Part shown: in pieces, positions 8,736 through 16,888 of the stretch | Numbering within the stretch: the first letter of the stretch is position 1 | How the letters are laid out: the number at the start of each line of letters is the position of its first letter | Assembly: GCA_937930275.1 (NCBI GenBank) | Contig: CALGLM010000042.1 | Span: 1-17,668, forward strand | DNA: 17,668 bases | Direction of reading: 5' to 3' | Source of the DNA: an uncultured Ignavibacteria bacterium | Lineage (GTDB): Bacteria > Bacteroidota > Ignavibacteria > Ignavibacteriales > Melioribacteraceae | Made by a program: the position numbers and the translations under genes | Notes under the pieces: model-generated | Database searches by the model: none | Told to the model about the DNA's origin: nothing | What the model saw: only the letters and a program-made list of their open reading frames with translations

Positions 8736-8828
8736 GTTATGTTATAATTCCCCATGAGCGATTTAGCGGGCTGCATTATTATCTTTCTATAATTCAAAAA
8801 TATTTAGCATATATCATTAAGCATTTAA

Positions 8829-8870
8829 AATTAAAAAAAATCCCCATCTCAGTTAAGAGATGAGGATTTT
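8829..8870 (-). terminator. Intrinsic terminator downstream of the type IX-secreted hydrolase gene
   Basis: On the minus strand AAAATCCTCATCTC pairs with GAGATGGGGATTTT around the loop TTAACT with one mismatch, and the stem is followed by a run of eight T. It lies 27 nt after the stop codon of the minus-strand gene at 8897. On the plus strand the T-run is only four long, so termination from the CNNM side would be weaker. Confidence 0.85.
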
Positions 8871-8896
8871 CAAAATTCAAATTTGAGAATTCAAAA

Positions 8897-11266
8897 TTAT
8901 TTTATTAGCACCATTTTTTTACTTAATACCTTACCTTGCGATTTTAATGAATAAACATATATACCGCTGGTTAATTGCGAAGCATCAAAAGTAATTCTGT
9001 GGTTACCTGCCGATAAGTCTTCGTCAATTAAATTAGCAACTTCTTGACCTAAAATGTTATATACGCTTAGGTTAACATATCCGGCTTTAGGCAAGCTAAA
9101 TGAAATTGTAGTAGTCGGGTTAAACGGATTTGGGAAGTTTTGTTGTAATTTATATTCAGTCGGTATCTCGTTATTTTCTGTTTCAACGTCAATTATTATA
9201 GTTTTAAATGCATGCGGTGCACTCCATACCGAATAACCGTATTGGTTTTTACTTGCAACCCTAAAAAAGTGAAAACGATTAGGTTGTAATTGAGGACTAA
9301 CAAATACTGTATCTGTTAAACCGACTGTATCAATAATAATTGATGATGATACAAAAGTACTGCTATAAGACAATTGTAACCTGTACGAATCGGTATTGGT
9401 GGTTTTATTCCATAAAAAGTCGAATTGAATAGGAATGTTAGAAGTATTGTTTGTAGGGTATAAAAGTACAGGTGCAATAGGATATCCTGTTGTAAAGCTT
9501 TTTGCATCAGAAAAATTACTTTCACCGGCAATATTTGCTGCTTTTACTCGCCAATAAAATGTTTGCTGTCCTTCAAGCGCCGGAATGGCAAATGCGGTAT
9601 CAGTCAAATTAGTTTTGTCTATAAGAACAGTTGCAAAATTAGGATCTTTGGAAATTTGCAAACGATAAGCCGAAGCCGGGTTAGAATAGTTCCAGCGCAA
9701 TACTAAATTATCGGGTTGGTTTACCGCATTATTTTCCGGATATTTTAATACCGGGGCTTGCGGTGCTTCAACTTGAATAACATTACTCATATTACTTTCG
9801 TTGTTGTTTTTGTCTAATGAAGTAACTACAAAATAGTATTGACCGGTTGCCGAAGCCATTGGTACCGGATTAACTACACGTGAACCTACTATATCCAATA
9901 TAGCTTTTGCATCAGTTAAATCAGCTTGATTAATTAAACCGTTATCAAACTGGTAAATTGCATAAAAACGTGCACTATCGCCGTCAGAAGCAGTTAACGG
10001 AACATCCCATGTTAATGCGGCAATAGGACTATTTCCGATTCTATCAAAGCGAAGGTTGCGAGGTTGATTGGGCTGTACAATATCTTTCCAGCTCATAACA
10101 GGAACAAATGATTTGTACTTATAATAATTATTTTTAAGTGTATCTCTAAATCCTTTATCATTTCCTACAAAGTTAGAAACGCGGAAAAATACACTGCCGC
10201 GGCATTTTGCATTATTACGGTTCAATTTAACTTGATTAGGAAGTTCTTGGTTTGTGTAGTTGGCGTTAAAAATATGTCCCGGAACAAAATGTCTGTTGTA
10301 TTTTGCCGTTGAATCAGCCCACCATGGCATAAGTTTGCTATAATCTTGCGAACCTCCTATTTTCCAGTATAACTGCGGAGTTAAATAATCAATGGATCCT
10401 TCACGTAACCAAGCAATAGGATCGGCATATATAACGCTGTAAGCATCCATACCGACAATACCTGCCGGAACTCCGTTTTTCCAAATGCCGAAAGGACTTA
10501 AGCCAAATTTTACCCACGGTTTTACGGCATTTATGCTATCCATCGTCATTTTCATTAATTTGTTTACGTTATCTCGTCTCCAATCATTAATGTTGGTAAA
10601 TCCGTTAGGATATTGTTGGAAAGTGGATAAATCGGGGTTTGTGTTAGAAACTTGATCCGGAGGATATGGATAAAAATAATCATCCATGTGTAAACCGTCA
10701 ACATCGTAACGTCTTACTATATCCATAAATATTTTTACGTTATATTCTCTAACTGCCGGTAAACCCGGGTTTAGTATTTTAATTGAAGAAAAAGATAAAA
10801 TCCAATCAGGGTGAGTAACGGAAATATGATTGGGTGAAATAGGGTACTGTCCTATTGTTTTAACTGCTCTATAAGGATTAACCCATGCGTGCAATTCCAT
10901 GCCTCGTTTATGACTTTCTTGAATAGCAAATTCAAGAGGATCCCAATCATTTGAACTTGGGGCTAAACCTTGAGCTCCTGTCAAATAATAAGACCAAGGT
11001 TCATAATTCGATTTATATAAAGCATCGCACTCGGGGCGTACCTGAAAAATTACGACGTTCATATTCATCGATTTCATTAAATCAAGCAAAGAAATAAGTG
11101 AAGATTTTTGTTGCTCGATTGTTAAATTTGGATTAGTTGGCCAATCTAAATTTGTTACCGAAGCTATCCAAGCACTCCTGTATTCACGCTTTGGGGGGGC
11201 TGATTGTCCGAAAACCGTTGCGGCAATAAATAAGATTAATAGGCTTGTAAGTAGGCTTTTTCTCAT
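8897..11266 (-). CDS. Secreted GHL10/DUF187-type glycoside-hydrolase-like protein with FnIII-like domains and type IX sorting signal
   Basis: The 789-residue protein starts with a signal peptide (MRKSLLTSLLILFIAATVFG, cleavage near residue 20). Residues about 27-390 form a TIM-barrel domain of the GHL10/DUF187 family (YngK-like), with REYRSAWIASVTNLDWP, VIFQVRPECDALY, LHAWVNPYRA, VDGLHMDDYFYPYP (Asp195 and Asp196 candidate catalytic acids) and DYLTPQLYWK. Three fibronectin III-like modules follow (about 405-500, 505-600 and 605-695), two of them opening with P-x-L-x-YP-x-NN. The last 85 residues, from NFPNPFNPTTTISF to SKKMVLIK, form the T9SS type A sorting domain. The protein is therefore predicted to cross the outer membrane and be surface-attached or released. 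Relatives are thought to act on polysaccharide or peptidoglycan-like glycans, but the substrate here is unknown. The ATG is preceded by AAGGA about nine nt upstream. It is a single-gene unit. Confidence 0.9.
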   Translation of the reverse strand: MRKSLLTSLLILFIAATVFGQSAPPKREYRSAWIASVTNLDWPTNPNLTIEQQKSSLISLLDLMKSMNMNVVIFQVRPECDALYKSNYEPWSYYLTGAQGLAPSSNDWDPLEFAIQESHKRGMELHAWVNPYRAVKTIGQYPISPNHISVTHPDWILSFSSIKILNPGLPAVREYNVKIFMDIVRRYDVDGLHMDDYFYPYPPDQVSNTNPDLSTFQQYPNGFTNINDWRRDNVNKLMKMTMDSINAVKPWVKFGLSPFGIWKNGVPAGIVGMDAYSVIYADPIAWLREGSIDYLTPQLYWKIGGSQDYSKLMPWWADSTAKYNRHFVPGHIFNANYTNQELPNQVKLNRNNAKCRGSVFFRVSNFVGNDKGFRDTLKNNYYKYKSFVPVMSWKDIVQPNQPRNLRFDRIGNSPIAALTWDVPLTASDGDSARFYAIYQFDNGLINQADLTDAKAILDIVGSRVVNPVPMASATGQYYFVVTSLDKNNNESNMSNVIQVEAPQAPVLKYPENNAVNQPDNLVLRWNYSNPASAYRLQISKDPNFATVLIDKTNLTDTAFAIPALEGQQTFYWRVKAANIAGESNFSDAKSFTTGYPIAPVLLYPTNNTSNIPIQFDFLWNKTTNTDSYRLQLSYSSTFVSSSIIIDTVGLTDTVFVSPQLQPNRFHFFRVASKNQYGYSVWSAPHAFKTIIIDVETENNEIPTEYKLQQNFPNPFNPTTTISFSLPKAGYVNLSVYNILGQEVANLIDEDLSAGNHRITFDASQLTSGIYVYSLKSQGKVLSKKMVLIK

Positions 11267-11296
11267 CTGTCATTCCTTTTTTTATAGTTAACATTT

Positions 11297-11326
11297 CAAA
11301 TTATATAAATCAATACACGTAACAAA
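11297..11326 (-). promoter_or_regulatory. Candidate promoter of the type IX-secreted hydrolase gene
   Basis: On the minus strand TTTG (11326-11323), 18 bp, then ATAATTTG (11304-11297) resembles the Bacteroidota form TTTG-N19-TAnnTTTG. Initiation would fall about 20-25 nt before the ATG at 11266. The AT-rich background makes chance matches likely. Confidence 0.35.
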
Positions 11327-11436
11327 TAGAACTTTAAAATAACAAAATTTATTATAATATAACAGGGAAATAGTTAGTTGTTGCAGCTAAATTATTTAAC
11401 TTGTTTATTTTTAATGCGTTAATAATTAAATTTTAC

Positions 11437-11468
11437 ATTGAGATTTTTAATAAAATATTATAACTTTA
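11437..11468 (+). promoter_or_regulatory. Candidate promoter of the NlpE/META lipoprotein operon
   Basis: ATTG (11437-11440), 20 bp, then TAACTTTA (11461-11468) has the same geometry as the better-supported promoter at 16263-16294. It would give a leader of under 20 nt before the ATG at 11492, and it argues against starting translation at the upstream TTG, which lies inside the -33 element. Confidence 0.35.
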
Positions 11469-11491
11469 TATGGAAAACTAAAAAGGTAATT

Positions 11492-12244
11492 ATGAATAAA
11501 CTTAAGTTGTTTTTGCTGACTTTGTTTTTATTTAGCGCCGTTGCCGGGTGCTCGGTTAATAAAGAATTTTTAAATGAGCATAACGCCAAAAATATGTTGG
11601 ATTGGGAAGGTACTTATTTTGGAATTACACCTTGCGCAGATTGTCCGGGTATAGAAACAACCTTAACTTTAAATAGGAATTTTACTTATAAACTAAGTTT
11701 GGTTTACCAAGATAGAGATGTTAATCCGTTTATTGAAACAGGAACTTTTAAGTTTGATGAATCCGGCAATAAAATTGAGCTAAATAACGGAGAAAACGGG
11801 TTTACTAAATATTTTGTAAGCGAAAACTATATAATTCAATTAGATATTGACGGTAATTTTATAGAAGGTGATTTGAAAGATTATTTCAAACTTAAAAAAA
11901 TTGTTAAAAACAATTTAAGCGGTACTAACTGGAAAATTAAAAACTTTTTGGGTACAAGGACAGATTCGTTATCTTATTTTATTAATTTTAGTAATATCGA
12001 TCAAAAATTTACCGCATATTTTGGTTGCAACAATATTATGGGAACTTACGAAGTTAAAAATGATTTATTAATTAATTTTAAAGATGTTTTTTCAACAAAA
12101 AAGGTCTGCGCCGAAATGCATAATGAAATTAAGTTTTTACAAGTTTTAGAAACTATTGATAACTATACATTTAATAACGACACGCTTAAATTAAATAGAG
12201 CCAAAATGGCACCAATAATTATTTTGGAAAGGGGAACAAACTAA
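11492..12244 (+). CDS. Lipoprotein with NlpE-like and META (HslJ-like) domains
   Basis: The 250-residue protein begins with a lipoprotein signal, MNKLKLFLLTLFLFSAVAGC, with lipobox AVAG-C and lipidated Cys20. Residues about 36-135 form an NlpE N-terminal-like domain: WEGTYFGITPCADCPGIETTLTL has the family's Cys-x-x-Cys pair (Cys48 and Cys51). Residues about 142-247 form a META domain (LSGTNWKIKN, YFGCNNIMGTYEV). Fusions of these two copper-resistance or stress-associated modules occur in Bacteroidota. The name suggests envelope stress or metal handling, but the exact role is unproven. An open frame extends 18 codons upstream to a TTG at 11438. I chose the ATG at 11492 because it places the signal peptide at the very N-terminus. 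The stop lies 1 nt before the next gene, so the two form an operon. Confidence 0.88.
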   Translation: MNKLKLFLLTLFLFSAVAGCSVNKEFLNEHNAKNMLDWEGTYFGITPCADCPGIETTLTLNRNFTYKLSLVYQDRDVNPFIETGTFKFDESGNKIELNNGENGFTKYFVSENYIIQLDIDGNFIEGDLKDYFKLKKIVKNNLSGTNWKIKNFLGTRTDSLSYFINFSNIDQKFTAYFGCNNIMGTYEVKNDLLINFKDVFSTKKVCAEMHNEIKFLQVLETIDNYTFNNDTLKLNRAKMAPIIILERGTN

Positions 12245-12245
12245 A

Positions 12246-12998
12246 ATGAAAAATTTATTCGCAAATTTATTACTTTTAATATCGATTACTACCGTGTTAA
12301 TAGCCGGTAATAAGGATGTTTACAAAACAAATAGCGGCGACTTAACATTAACAATGATTGGTTGGAGCGGTTTGCAATTTGAATTTAACAATAAAGTTAT
12401 TTACATAGATCCTTCTTTGCGAAAAAACTCGGCGGTTAACCCAAATTACGATACTCTGGCTAAGGCAGATTATATTTTTATTACTCATTCGCATTTCGAT
12501 CATTTTAATATTGATGTTATCAAAAAATTAATAAAGCCGAGTACTCAACTAATTGTTAACAACGAGATTAAAGAAATTTTAGGCAAAAGTTTGGGCGAAA
12601 TTAAAATTACCGCGGCGGTTAATAATAAAATATACAAAATAAATAAATTAAAATTTAATACTGTTCCGGCATATAATTTAACTAAAGACGGCGATAAATG
12701 TTATCATCCTATGGGAGTAGGAAACGGTTTTGTTTTTAATTTTGGAGGTTTAAAGATACTTGTTGCAGGTGATACCGAAAATATTCCGGAATTAAAAAAA
12801 TTGCAAAATGTTGATATCGCTTTTTTACCTTTAAATCGCCCATATACTATGGATGACGGAATGTTTATTAATCTGGTTTTAGGATTTAAACCTAAAATAG
12901 TTTATCCTTATCATTATGATGACGAATTATTGGCGAAAGTTGTTGCCGCGTTACAAAAAAATTCCGAGATAGAATTAAAGGTCAGAACAATAAAATAA
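12246..12998 (+). CDS. Exported metallo-beta-lactamase-fold hydrolase (UlaG-like)
   Basis: The 250-residue protein starts with a probable signal peptide (MKNLFANLLLLISITTVLIAG), so it likely acts in the periplasm, although most UlaG-like relatives are cytoplasmic. The metal-binding set is complete: THSHFDH supplies His81, His83, Asp85 and His86. AGDTE gives Asp176 and PYHYD gives His223. The stretch VPAYN followed by HPMGVGNGFV is typical of the broad UlaG-like/L-ascorbate-6-phosphate-lactonase-related group, whose members have varied and often unknown substrates. It starts 1 nt after the NlpE/META gene and is followed by a strong terminator, so the two are co-expressed. Confidence 0.88.
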   Translation: MKNLFANLLLLISITTVLIAGNKDVYKTNSGDLTLTMIGWSGLQFEFNNKVIYIDPSLRKNSAVNPNYDTLAKADYIFITHSHFDHFNIDVIKKLIKPSTQLIVNNEIKEILGKSLGEIKITAAVNNKIYKINKLKFNTVPAYNLTKDGDKCYHPMGVGNGFVFNFGGLKILVAGDTENIPELKKLQNVDIAFLPLNRPYTMDDGMFINLVLGFKPKIVYPYHYDDELLAKVVAALQKNSEIELKVRTIK

Positions 12999-13020
12999 AA
13001 TATCGATATGTTTAAAAATG

Positions 13021-13046
13021 AAAAGCGGCTCAAAGAGCCGCTTTTT
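13021..13046 (+). terminator. Bidirectional intrinsic terminator
   Basis: A perfect stem GCGGCTC/GAGCCGC with the loop AAA is flanked by AAAA on the left and TTTTT on the right, so it works on both strands. It ends the NlpE/MBL operon from the left and the cold-shock gene from the right, whose stop is 25 nt away. Confidence 0.93.
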
Positions 13047-13070
13047 GTGTTGCTTATAATCTTGTTTAAA

Positions 13071-13283
13071 TTACTTCACAACTATTACATCTTGAGCTTG
13101 CGGACCTTTTTGACCTTGTCCAACAGTAAATTCAACTTTTGCACCTTCTTCTAAAGTACGGTATCCGTCACCTTTAATTGATGAAAAATGTACAAATACA
13201 TCGTCGCCTTTACTGCGCTCAATAAAACCGAAACCTTTTGCGGCGTTGAACCACTTTACGGTTCCTGTTTCACGCTCTGCCAT
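13071..13283 (-). CDS. Cold-shock domain protein (CspA family)
   Basis: The 70-residue protein is a single cold-shock domain, an OB-fold that binds single-stranded RNA and DNA and acts as an RNA chaperone. The first strand reads [17 protein letters not shown], carrying RNP1 (KGFGFI at 16-21), and VFVHF at 29-33 is RNP2. Length and motifs are fully typical. The ATG at 13283 is preceded by a clear AGGAG seven nt upstream, one of few strong Shine-Dalgarno sites in the window. The leader is long and can form a hairpin (see separate entry), consistent with the post-transcriptional control known for many csp messages. The gene is monocistronic and convergent with the MBL operon. Confidence 0.97.
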   Translation of the reverse strand: MAERETGTVKWFNAAKGFGFIERSKGDDVFVHFSSIKGDGYRTLEEGAKVEFTVGQGQKGPQAQDVIVVK

Positions 13284-13318
13284 TTGTTACTCCTAATTAT
13301 TACTTTGTTACTTATCTT

Positions 13319-13383
13319 GAGCAGAGCGACTAATACCATGAAAACTAATTTGTAAAAAGTCTAACAGCCTAGTTCGACTGCTC
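13319..13383 (-). promoter_or_regulatory. Inverted repeat in the cold-shock gene leader
   Basis: GAGCAG (13319-13324) with nearby CGA pairs with TCG-A-CTGCTC (13374-13383), enclosing about 44 nt. Both arms lie upstream of the csp Shine-Dalgarno site, so the leader RNA could fold into a long-looped hairpin ending about 35 nt before the ATG. A temperature-responsive role is plausible by analogy with cspA leaders but is not shown here. Confidence 0.4.
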
Positions 13384-13389
13384 TACACA

Positions 13390-13420
13390 TGCAAAATGGT
13401 TAAATATTTTTTAAAAAGCA
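13390..13420 (-). promoter_or_regulatory. Candidate promoter of the cold-shock gene
   Basis: On the minus strand TTTG, 19 bp and then CCATTTTG matches the spacing and the TTTG half of the Bacteroidota -7 element. It would start transcription just upstream of the inverted repeat at 13319-13383, giving a leader of about 100 nt. The match is partial. Confidence 0.3.
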
Positions 13421-13491
13421 AATAAATTATTTAAATAAATTGATTTTGAAACATTTTTTTGCTTTTTTTTGTAAAAAATTAATAAAAATTG

Positions 13492-13521
13492 TTGATTTTA
13501 ACATATTTTTTTACATATAAT
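13492..13521 (+). promoter_or_regulatory. Candidate promoter of clpB
   Basis: TTGATT (13492-13497), 18 bp, then a perfect TATAAT (13516-13521) forms a sigma-70-like promoter about 40 bp before the clpB start. The Shine-Dalgarno AGGTGA (13553-13558) lies four nt before the ATG. No CIRCE operator is visible, so heat control by HrcA is not indicated. Confidence 0.5.
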
Positions 13522-13562
13522 ATTTTTATATAAATAGAGCTTATTTATTTTTAGGTGATAAT

Positions 13563-16178
13563 ATGGCAATAGATTTTAATTTATTCACGGTAAAAGCACA
13601 GGAATCAATTCAAGAAAGTATTGAAATTGCTCAAAATTACAACAACCAAATTATTGAACCCGAGCACATTTTGGCTGCTTTAATTCAAGATGATAAAAAT
13701 GTCGTTTCTTCGGTTATTCAAAAATCAGGCATAAATATCGGACAGTTAAAAATAAAAGTGGGCGGATTATTAGAACGCTTGCCAAAGGTATCGGGCTCAG
13801 GTGTCGGAAACCAGCAATTTTCGCAAAATACTTCCAAAATTTTTGATTTAGCTGCCAACGAAAGTAAAAATTTAAAAGACGAATATATTAGCAGCGAGCA
13901 TCTTTTACTTGCTGTTATTCAAGATAAAGGTGCTGCCGGACAATTATTACGAGATTTTGGCTTAACTAAAGAATTAATTCTTGCGGCATTAAAAGATATT
14001 AGAGGAAACCAACGGGTTACTTCTCAAACTGCAGAAGAAAATTATCAGTCATTAAAAAAATACGGAAGAAATTTAAATGAACTTGCTAAGCGTGGCAAGT
14101 TAGATCCGGTTATCGGTCGTGATGAAGAGATTAGGAGAGTATTGCAGGTGCTTTCCAGAAGAACTAAAAACAACCCCCTTTTAATCGGCGAGCCCGGTGT
14201 AGGAAAAACCGCAATAGCGGAAGGGATAGCACATAGAATTATTAGCGGTGATGTGCCGGAAAATTTAAAAACTAAAACAATAATTACATTAGATTTGGGC
14301 GCAATTGTTGCAGGCGCTCAGTTTAGAGGTCAATTTGAGGAAAGAATGAAGGCGGTTATTAAAGAAGTTCAGGATAGTAACGGCGAAATAATTTTGTTTA
14401 TTGATGAAATTCATCAACTTGTAGGTGCCGGTAGAACTGACGGAGCAATGGATGCTGCCAATATTTTAAAACCGGCTCTTGCAAGGGGCGAATTGCATAC
14501 TATAGGGGCAACTACGCTTAACGAGTATAAAAAATATATTGAAAAAGATGCTGCTTTGGAAAGACGGTTTCAGCCGGTATTGGTTGCCGAACCAAATGAA
14601 GATGATAGCATTTCTATTTTGCGTGGATTAAAAGAAAAATACGAAGTTCATCACGGTGTGCGAATTACGGACGGAGCTATTGTTGCAGCGGTTCAGCTTT
14701 CGTCACGGTACATTACTGATCGGTTTTTGCCTGATAAAGCTATCGATTTAATTGACGAAGCTGCAAGTAAATTGCGTATAGAAATTGACAGTATGCCCGA
14801 AGAACTTGATATTGTTGAAAGGAAAATAAAACAGTTAGAAATTGAAAAAGAAGCTTTAAAAAGAGAAAAAGACCCTGATAGTACAAAAAGATTGACTGAA
14901 TTAAATTATGAACTGGGGAATATAGTTGAACAGAAAAATCAATTACGGGGTCATTGGCAGCTTGAAAAAGATTTAATTTCGGGTATTAGAGAACTTAAAA
15001 GTAAGATTGAAGAATCTAAAACAATTGCCGATAAATACGAGCGTGAAGGTAACTTTGGCAAAGTTGCGGAATTACGTTACGGTATTATACTGGAATACGA
15101 AAAAAAATTAAAACTAAAAACGGATGAATTACAGCAGGTACAAAAAAATAGCAGAATGCTTAAAGAAGAAGTTGATGCGGAAGACGTTGCAGAAGTAATT
15201 GCTAAGTGGACCGGTATTCCTGTTTCAAGAATGCTTGAAAGCGAAAGGGTAAAATTGCTTAAGTTGGAAGACGAACTTCATAAACGTGTTGTGGGTCAAG
15301 ATGATGCCGTTTATGCCGTTGCTAATGCAATTAGAAGAAGTCGTGCAGGTTTACAAGATACTAATAGACCAATCGGTTCATTTATTTTTATCGGTACCAC
15401 CGGAGTAGGTAAAACGGAATTGGCTCGTGCTTTGGCAGAATTTCTGTTTAATGACGAACATGCTATGGTGCGTATTGATATGAGTGAATATATGGAGAAA
15501 TTTTCCGTAAGCCGACTTATTGGTGCTCCTCCGGGATATGTAGGATATGAAGAAGGGGGTCAACTAACAGAATCAGTTAGAAGAAGACCTTACTCTGTTG
15601 TTCTTTTAGACGAAATAGAAAAAGCTCATCCCGAAGTATTTAACGTTTTACTTCAGGTTTTGGAAGACGGAAGGTTGACGGATAACCAAGGCAGAACCGT
15701 TAATTTTAAAAATACCATAATTATTATGACAAGTAACCTTGGCTCTCATTTAATTCAGGAAAAGCTTGATTTTATTAACGAAGATAACTTTGCTCAAGTA
15801 ATCGGCGATTTACGAGTGCAATTAACGGAGCTGTTAAGACAAACAATACGTCCGGAATTCTTAAATAGAATTGATGAAATTGTAATGTTTAAGCCATTGT
15901 TAAAATCCGAGTTAAAGCAAATTATTGAAATACAATTGCAGATACTTGGTAAATCGCTGGCAGATAAAAATATTAGTCTGGCAGTAACAGAAGATGCAAA
16001 AGATTTTATTTTACAGGTGGGCTACGATGTTACGTTTGGTGCAAGACCTTTAAAACGTACTATTCAAAGATATATCACAAATCCGCTTGCAGCAGAATTA
16101 TTAATGGGCAAATATGTAAACGGAGATACCGTTAAAATAGATACTGATGAAAAAGGTAAAATAGTATTTACTAAATAA
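13563..16178 (+). CDS. clpB: ATP-dependent protein disaggregase ClpB
   Basis: ClpB is a hexameric AAA+ chaperone that pulls polypeptides out of aggregates with DnaK. The 871 residues follow the family plan: an N-terminal repeat domain (about 1-150); AAA1 with Walker A GEPGVGKT (209-216), Walker B ILFIDE (277-282) and arginine fingers in LERRF (334-335); the coiled-coil middle domain (about 405-535) that separates ClpB from ClpA and ClpC; and AAA2 with Walker A GTTGVGKT (611-618), Walker B VVLLDE (679-684), pore loop GYVGYEEGG and sensor-2 GARPLKR. Small deviations are Phe254 in place of the usual pore-loop-1 Tyr (AQFRGQ), Gln in DEIHQLVG, and GTTG for the common GPTG. All are compatible with activity. 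It forms a single-gene unit with its own promoter and terminator. Confidence 0.98.
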   Translation: MAIDFNLFTVKAQESIQESIEIAQNYNNQIIEPEHILAALIQDDKNVVSSVIQKSGINIGQLKIKVGGLLERLPKVSGSGVGNQQFSQNTSKIFDLAANESKNLKDEYISSEHLLLAVIQDKGAAGQLLRDFGLTKELILAALKDIRGNQRVTSQTAEENYQSLKKYGRNLNELAKRGKLDPVIGRDEEIRRVLQVLSRRTKNNPLLIGEPGVGKTAIAEGIAHRIISGDVPENLKTKTIITLDLGAIVAGAQFRGQFEERMKAVIKEVQDSNGEIILFIDEIHQLVGAGRTDGAMDAANILKPALARGELHTIGATTLNEYKKYIEKDAALERRFQPVLVAEPNEDDSISILRGLKEKYEVHHGVRITDGAIVAAVQLSSRYITDRFLPDKAIDLIDEAASKLRIEIDSMPEELDIVERKIKQLEIEKEALKREKDPDSTKRLTELNYELGNIVEQKNQLRGHWQLEKDLISGIRELKSKIEESKTIADKYEREGNFGKVAELRYGIILEYEKKLKLKTDELQQVQKNSRMLKEEVDAEDVAEVIAKWTGIPVSRMLESERVKLLKLEDELHKRVVGQDDAVYAVANAIRRSRAGLQDTNRPIGSFIFIGTTGVGKTELARALAEFLFNDEHAMVRIDMSEYMEKFSVSRLIGAPPGYVGYEEGGQLTESVRRRPYSVVLLDEIEKAHPEVFNVLLQVLEDGRLTDNQGRTVNFKNTIIIMTSNLGSHLIQEKLDFINEDNFAQVIGDLRVQLTELLRQTIRPEFLNRIDEIVMFKPLLKSELKQIIEIQLQILGKSLADKNISLAVTEDAKDFILQVGYDVTFGARPLKRTIQRYITNPLAAELLMGKYVNGDTVKIDTDEKGKIVFTK

Positions 16179-16200
16179 CTTTTTACAAGTTTGCTTTTTC

Positions 16201-16244
16201 ACCCGTTTATTTGTTGTAAAACTAACATTTAAACGGGTTTTTTT
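16201..16244 (+). terminator. Intrinsic terminator of clpB
   Basis: ACCCGTTTA (16201-16209) pairs perfectly with TAAACGGGT (16230-16238) around a 20-nt loop, followed by a run of seven T. It lies 22 nt after the clpB stop codon and separates clpB from the TetR unit. Confidence 0.85.
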
Positions 16245-16262
16245 ATATTTGTCAATTTTTTA

Positions 16263-16294
16263 CTTGCATGTCACCATTTGGTGACATATATTTG
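16263..16294 (+). promoter_or_regulatory. Bacteroidota-type promoter of the barrel-protein/TetR unit
   Basis: CTTG (16263-16266), a 20-bp spacer, then TATATTTG (16287-16294) is a full match to the TAnnTTTG -7 element and a three-of-four match to the TTTG -33 element. It lies about 33 nt before the ATG at 16328. An AAGGAA lies about eight nt before that ATG. Confidence 0.6.
16268..16287. promoter_or_regulatory. Perfect 20-bp palindrome, probable TetR operator
   Basis: ATGTCACCATTTGGTGACAT has two perfect 9-bp arms around a TT centre. It fills the space between the -33 and -7 elements of the promoter, so a bound dimer would block RNA polymerase. The obvious candidate ligand is the TetR-family protein encoded second in the same unit. 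This assignment is inference from position and symmetry. Confidence 0.65.
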
Positions 16295-16327
16295 ATTTGC
16301 AAATAAAAATTTTTAAGGAACACAAAA

Positions 16328-16888
16328 ATGAAAAATTTAAGATTGATGCTTGGTATGATTATTCTATTATTAACTAATATGATTTTTGGGCAAAATGAAA
16401 AATGTAAATTTAACGGCGGGTTGGAGTTAGATGTTTTGCCATATGTCTTTAGCGGATATTACGGTTCGGTTTGGGTTAAATACGATAATATAAGAATTAG
16501 ACCGGTTATTACTAAAATTAATCAACCAAAATTTGTTTATGATAAAAACTTTGAAAATTTAAATACAAATGTTTATGCGTTGTTAATTGATTATGTTTTT
16601 ACGAAGGAAGAAGGACTAAAAGATTTATGGATAGGAAGCGGATTTGAATATTGGCACAATGAAATTACCGAAAAAAATAGTAAATTAACTAAGGAGTTTA
16701 ACAATGTTTATTTTACTTTAGGCAGCGGTTATTTTATATATTTAACAGATAACTTATACTTAAATCCTTGGTGTGCCGTACATGCAAAAATTGCCGGTAA
16801 TAACGAAACAAAATTTATTGAGCATAATTTTAAACCGGGGATAATTGTGCCGGAAGCATCATTAAAAATCGGATATAAAATATGGTGA
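16328..16888 (+). CDS. Exported protein of unknown function, probable small outer-membrane beta-barrel
   Basis: The 186-residue protein has a signal peptide (MKNLRLMLGMIILLLTNMIFG, cleavage before QNEKC). The mature part is rich in alternating aromatic and polar strands (GGLELDVLPYVFSGYYGSVW, VYALLIDYVF, WIGSGFEYWHN, VYFTLGSGYFIYL, YLNPWCAVHAKI) and ends EASLKIGYKIW. A closing strand with a terminal aromatic residue is the usual beta-barrel assembly signal, so an outer-membrane barrel of about eight strands is likely. I recognise the general pattern from similar uncharacterised Bacteroidota proteins but cannot name a function. Its stop overlaps the TetR start by 7 nt, so they are translationally coupled, and the regulator probably controls it. 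Ligand transport or sensing is possible but speculative. Confidence 0.75.
   Translation: MKNLRLMLGMIILLLTNMIFGQNEKCKFNGGLELDVLPYVFSGYYGSVWVKYDNIRIRPVITKINQPKFVYDKNFENLNTNVYALLIDYVFTKEEGLKDLWIGSGFEYWHNEITEKNSKLTKEFNNVYFTLGSGYFIYLTDNLYLNPWCAVHAKIAGNNETKFIEHNFKPGIIVPEASLKIGYKIW

Larger units (their letters stand above)
8543..8828. other. Non-coding spacer between the CNNM gene and the downstream terminator
   Basis: This stretch has no supported gene. It holds the 43-bp imperfect direct repeat described separately, and between the copies a stretch of simple composition that includes CCTTTAACACTAAACC followed by TTTAACATT. I see no RNA gene or transposon end. Confidence 0.6.

Noticed and set aside
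8871..8896. Palindromic AATTCAAATTTGAGAATTC just after the stop of the type IX-secreted protein
   Set aside because: The symmetry is imperfect and AT-rich; the adjacent GC-containing stem at 8829-8870 already explains termination.
11438..11491. Upstream TTG start for the NlpE/META lipoprotein
   Set aside because: It would add 18 residues before a canonical lipoprotein signal peptide and would overlap the candidate -33 promoter element.
13422..13562. CIRCE (HrcA) operator upstream of clpB
   Set aside because: No TTAGCACTC/GAGTGCTAA inverted repeat is present; only a sigma-70-like promoter and a Shine-Dalgarno site are visible.
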